Positions 11,888 through 14,838 of a stretch of DNA of 14,838 nucleotides are shown here, piece by piece. The stretch lies in contig JAJHRM010000034.1 in the NCBI GenBank assembly GCA_020832965.1, positions 1 through 14,838 on the forward strand, read 5' to 3'. Each line of letters starts with the position of its first letter. Position 1 is the stretch's first letter. Origin of the DNA: Thermofilum sp. (GTDB taxonomy: Archaea > Thermoproteota > Thermoprotei > Thermofilales > Thermofilaceae). A program made the position numbers and the translations under genes. The notes beneath the pieces are model-generated. The model searched no databases and had not been told where the DNA came from. It worked only from the letters and a program-made list of their open reading frames with translations.

Positions 11888-12754
11888 TCATCTCGATTGT
11901 TCGGGTTTAAAGCGGCCGTAGCCGAGCGAGGTCTTGGCGCCGATGCCCTTCGAGAGCGCTTGGCCGATCAGCGTTTCGAGCTCGCTGAGGCTGGGCTTCC
12001 CCTTGTACGATCTGAGCCACCTCCCCGCGGCGCAGACGACGATCCTGAACGCGACGCCCCCTGGGACGACTAGGAAGCTCAGCGGCGTCGGGCTGCTCTC
12101 CGGCTCGCTTATCCTCCCCTCCACCTCGCGGTAGTGCGGGTTGACGATGTCCACGGCTAGCAGGCTGCTGGCGAGCACGTTCACGGGGTAGGCGTCCAGG
12201 AAGACTACTGGGGACGCGCGCTGCTCGCGCTGCGGTGCAGCCGGGCTGGGCTGGGCGGGCGGCTCCCGAGCTCTACCGGTGAGCAGCGTGTACCACTCGC
12301 TGTTCCTCAGGTACGCCAGCGCGGCGACGGCCCCCTTCAGCGAGGACCCGGGTATGTAGGGCAGGTTCATGTAGGGGTCCCACGCGATCGCTATCTCCAG
12401 AGACTCGGTGTACGGGTTCCGCAGACCGATGGCGAGCGGGGTTAGCGTCAAGTAGTTCTTGTTAACTACAACCTGGTAGCCGAGCTCCTCGAGAGCTTTC
12501 ACAGCCTCGTCAACGTGCTTTCTCGCGTGCTCTAGAAGGTTCGCTATGTTGCTGCGCGAGAAGCGGTCGGCGAGCTCCGAGGCTATGTCGTGCCTCCACT
12601 TGTTCAGCTCCCTGCTGAGCTCCTCTGCCGCGAGGTCGCCTCTTCGCGAAGACAGCCCCTCTCTAACCTTCTCGACGAACCTGCACTTTAGGAAGCTGGA
12701 TACGTTCGTCTCCTCAGCTGATAGGGCTTCCCTTAAGCAGCCGCTCACGGCCAT
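11888..12754 (-). CDS. cmr6: Type III-B RAMP protein Cmr6
   Basis: Cap-side Cas7-family subunit of the Cmr complex, placed on the 3' part of the crRNA. Visible in order: a helical N-terminal region; YIPGSSLKGAVAALA (133-147), the classic RAMP helix start; VVFLDAYPVNV (183-193) and VDIVNPHY (201-208), both characteristic of Cmr6; and the glycine loop GIGAKTSLGYGRF (270-282) close to the C-terminus, as in the family. Length (288 aa) is normal. A Pro/Ala-rich linker (about 163-180) precedes FLDAYP. The ATG at 12754 lies inside the last codons of cmr1, with the SD GAGGTGA 7 nt upstream. It is the last gene of the operon. Confidence 0.93.
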   Translation of the reverse strand: MAVSGCLREALSAEETNVSSFLKCRFVEKVREGLSSRRGDLAAEELSRELNKWRHDIASELADRFSRSNIANLLEHARKHVDEAVKALEELGYQVVVNKNYLTLTPLAIGLRNPYTESLEIAIAWDPYMNLPYIPGSSLKGAVAALAYLRNSEWYTLLTGRAREPPAQPSPAAPQREQRASPVVFLDAYPVNVLASSLLAVDIVNPHYREVEGRISEPESSPTPLSFLVVPGGVAFRIVVCAAGRWLRSYKGKPSLSELETLIGQALSKGIGAKTSLGYGRFKPEQSR

Positions 12755-14073
12755 ACGAACTTCACCTCAAACCCGCTCCTCTCGGCATAATCCACGAACT
12801 CCTTAATAGCGGTCGCGAAAGCACTAATCACTCTCATCTCGTCTATGAGTATTTTCTTCTCTCGCTGTCTCCCCCTTATCTTGTCAATATCCCTCCACCA
12901 AAGCACCGCTGGCCAGTCCGCGGAGACGAAGACTGAGAGATAAGCAACCCCCTCATGAACAGCGAGGAAAAGGGGTGATGGTCTCCTATCCGCAACTCCG
13001 AGTATCGCGTAGCCTGTCTCAAGCCCCTGCTTCGGTTTCTTTTGCTCCCTAGGCAACCCGAGTACCCACGCGTTCCAATTCTCCCTAAGCGCGTCCGGTT
13101 CTCTATAGCTACCGAGCAGTTTTTTCGCCCTTACGCCCCTCAGGAAGAAGTTGTGCAGCTCTTCGAGAAGGCGGCTCGCATCGCCGCCCCTCACCTCTAT
13201 CACCTGGAAAGGCCGCAGCTTGCGCCCCCTCACGGCGTAGCCGCCGACCAGGTCCCTCGCGCTGACTAGGGGGAGCGGCGGGAGCTCGCCAGCCCCGCTT
13301 TCATCAGCTCTCACCTCAGCCACCCTCCTCGCCGCGTTTACTGCGCGCGTCACCTTATCGGCCACGCTCGCTCCTGCGTCGAAGAGGGCTGCGTACTCGC
13401 CCGTTGCTCTGACCACTCGGAAGCAGCCGAGACCCCTTCTGCCGCCCTTACCGAAGCCGCTGAAGGTCAGGGCAAGCGAAAGTGCAGCGAGAGCTGCCTC
13501 GGCGCTCTTGCGGTCTACCGGCAACCGCTCTTCGACCCTCAACTTAAAACGCGCACCAGGGGTCAGACACTCGGCTTCCCATCTTTCTTCCCGCTCGTGG
13601 CTCATAGCCAAGAGGATGAGACGCTGCAGCCCAATGGGTAACTCCTTTTCGGTTTGGGGATCATAGATAACAAGATGTTTCCGACCAGTTTTGGGATCCT
13701 TAGCGAAGCGCAGCTTACTATGATGCTTTTTTATATTTTCTATAGGCTCTGTTATTAGCACATAACTAGACGCTGTGCTATGCATACCTTGAGGGTCTGC
13801 GTAGCCCAACCCCATCTTGAGACCCACGATCTTCGAAATATTATTCGCCTCATCGCGCGTCGGAGCTTTCAGCAAACCTTGCCGCTCCCTGCTCTCGCCC
13901 TTAAGCTGACCAGCGTCGTAAAGGGCGCCAGCGACGAGCGCCCTCGCCCACCACCTCCAGACGCCCTTGATTTCGCTCGGTCTCAGGATCCACAGCTTGT
14001 CCAGCTTCAGGGGCTCGTGGCCCCCCGCGAAGAGCGGCGTCTCCAGCTCGAGCTCCAGCTCCACAAGGCTCAT
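12745..14073 (-). CDS. cmr1: Type III-B RAMP protein Cmr1
   Basis: Cas7-family terminal subunit of the Cmr complex that caps the crRNA 3' end. It opens with a typical first RAMP strand (ELELELETPLFAGG, residues 5-18), followed by ILRPSEIKGVWRWWARAL (29-46), the Cmr1 signature in which an aromatic W-R-W-W replaces the usual helix start. The RAMP glycine loop is SGFGKGGRRGLGCFRV (205-220), central because Cmr1 has two RAMP domains, and the second half (about 220-442) is the less conserved domain. Its length of 442 aa fits the larger Cmr1 proteins. ATG 14073 overlaps the TGA of cmr5 (ATGA), and the gene overlaps cmr6 by 10 nt, so the operon is translationally coupled. Confidence 0.93.
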   Translation of the reverse strand: MSLVELELELETPLFAGGHEPLKLDKLWILRPSEIKGVWRWWARALVAGALYDAGQLKGESRERQGLLKAPTRDEANNISKIVGLKMGLGYADPQGMHSTASSYVLITEPIENIKKHHSKLRFAKDPKTGRKHLVIYDPQTEKELPIGLQRLILLAMSHEREERWEAECLTPGARFKLRVEERLPVDRKSAEAALAALSLALTFSGFGKGGRRGLGCFRVVRATGEYAALFDAGASVADKVTRAVNAARRVAEVRADESGAGELPPLPLVSARDLVGGYAVRGRKLRPFQVIEVRGGDASRLLEELHNFFLRGVRAKKLLGSYREPDALRENWNAWVLGLPREQKKPKQGLETGYAILGVADRRPSPLFLAVHEGVAYLSVFVSADWPAVLWWRDIDKIRGRQREKKILIDEMRVISAFATAIKEFVDYAERSGFEVKFVWP

Positions 14074-14549
14074 GCCTGCTCAGCCTCGAACAAGCTCTCT
14101 GCCAGCCTCTTCAGCCACTCGGCGAATCTCAGCGCCTTCTCCTCGGCGACCGCGGCAGTCGGCGATTCGTTCAGATTCTTCAGGACGTCTAGGAGCGTTT
14201 TGGCGTTAGCGACCTCTGGAACCCCCATCGTCTTCAGCGAAGCTAGAAGGAAGGCGCCATAGAGCGCGTAGGAGGCTTCTTCCGGCCCCTCTGCCCGACC
14301 TTTCACTTGCTTCACGATGGCTTCGGGCTCAGGGCTTGCAAGCGATTCATTGAGCACAGCATCCCCGGCTTTGGACGCTATGTACGCGAGCGTGTACGCG
14401 AGCCCTGAATAGTAGATCGACTGGATTAACTGCCTGCACCTCGTCCTGAACTTGCGCGGCACCTCTTCCTTCACGTCGTAGGCACCGCGCACGGCACTCA
14501 CGCATCTAAGGGCGAGGTTCAGCGCGGGATCGGTGGTGCGTGTGCTCAT
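14070..14549 (-). CDS. cmr5: Type III-B small subunit Cmr5 (Cas11)
   Basis: All-helical protein of 159 aa, the filament subunit lying along the target strand in the Cmr complex. Features seen: an early basic segment FRTRCRQLIQSIYYSGLAYT, where Cmr5 proteins carry the R-x-L-P-x-M-I-x-x-G-L-x-x-x-L pattern, and a C-terminal ALRFAEWLKRLAESLFEAE matching the family's W-L-K-R-x-A-E-A closing helix. Start at ATG 14549 because TAGGTGGT is followed by 4 nt and the ATG; GTG 14558 overlaps that SD. The TAG stop of cmr4 is part of the SD. A slightly longer middle region than in short Cmr5 proteins is acceptable. Confidence 0.88.
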   Translation of the reverse strand: MSTRTTDPALNLALRCVSAVRGAYDVKEEVPRKFRTRCRQLIQSIYYSGLAYTLAYIASKAGDAVLNESLASPEPEAIVKQVKGRAEGPEEASYALYGAFLLASLKTMGVPEVANAKTLLDVLKNLNESPTAAVAEEKALRFAEWLKRLAESLFEAEQA

Positions 14550-14558
14550 GCCTACCAC

Positions 14559-14838
14559 CTACGGGTACCAGAGCAGCTTGGCTACCCCCTTGCCCACGGT
14601 CTCCTTACCGCCAAGCACCGCAGACTTCAGCTCAGAGAGCTTGCTCAGTATAGCAGTGGCGTCTAAGTCGCTAAGCGACTTCAAAGCCTTATCTACAAGT
14701 TCCTTTGCTTTATTTTCGCTCTCTCTCAGGTTCTTTGCGATTCTTTCCGCAATCTTACTGAGGCTTTGCCTAGGTTGCCTCGCCACAATTAAGGAAACCA
14801 TTAATGTGCGCTGTGGCAAGTACTCCTCGTCCCACAAG
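14559..14838 (-). CDS. cmr4: Type III-B Cas7 backbone protein Cmr4, C-terminal part, cut by window edge
   Basis: About 93 codons at the right edge encode the end of a RAMP protein. The stretch EEYLPQRTLMVSLI matches the Cmr4 segment before its last helices (E-x-x-L-P-x-x-T-x-x-x-S-L), and LGGKETVGKGVAKLLW near the end matches the Cmr4 glycine loop L-G-G-x-E-T-x-G-x-G. Cmr4 is the repeated backbone subunit that cleaves target RNA every six nucleotides; its catalytic Asp lies in the missing N-terminal part. The frame is open to the edge; the TTG at 14837 is an internal codon rather than the likely start. It is followed by cmr5 with the stop inside the SD. Confidence 0.85.
   Translation of the reverse strand, partial: LWDEEYLPQRTLMVSLIVARQPRQSLSKIAERIAKNLRESENKAKELVDKALKSLSDLDATAILSKLSELKSAVLGGKETVGKGVAKLLWYP

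Overview
The window looks like chromosome of a hyperthermophilic archaeon, most likely a Thermoproteota member (Thermofilales/Thermoproteales-like). The reasons are GC-rich genes with AGG/CTC/GAG-rich codon use, TATA-like boxes about 26-28 nt upstream of start codons (leaderless genes), GGTGAT-type Shine-Dalgarno sequences inside operons, and a CRISPR repeat whose processed 5' handle would be AUUGAAAG, as in other Crenarchaeota-type systems. The species cannot be named from the sequence alone.

Layout from left to right. (1) 1-170 is a copy of a CRISPR leader; it aligns without gaps, at about 80% identity, with 10171-10340, so a second array probably lies just left of the window. (2) 303-660 holds a short, decayed ATPase-like fragment and a tiny ORF. 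(3) 682-8836, minus strand, is a variant type III CRISPR-Cas operon: a large Cas10 with an intact HD motif but a ruined palm motif (GANY where GGDD is expected), a Cas11-like small subunit, a Csm3-like Cas7, a Csx10-like Cas5, two unassigned small proteins, a second Cas7-like RAMP, and a separately promoted AT-rich unknown gene. (4) 9038-10091 is a CRISPR array of 16 repeats and 15 spacers, transcribed leftward, with its leader at 10092-10340. (5) 10341-11887 is an accessory stretch with a frameshifted ORF, a leaderless unknown gene, and two small ORFs (one a single-TM protein) that diverge from a common AT-rich box. (6) 11888-14838, minus strand, is the distal part of a type III-B operon, cmr4 (partial)-cmr5-cmr1-cmr6; cmr2 and cmr3 would lie right of the window.

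How it fits together: two type III effector complexes flank one array and are transcribed in the same direction as it. The left complex appears able to cut target RNA (Cas7 aspartate retained) and perhaps DNA (HD retained), but should not make cyclic oligoadenylate. The Cmr complex would use its own Cas10 (Cmr2), not visible here. No cas1, cas2, cas6 or CARF effector is in the window, so adaptation and crRNA processing must be supplied from elsewhere. The most novel-looking element is the HD-plus, palm-dead, Csx10-containing operon with its two unassigned proteins, bracketed by duplicated leaders.
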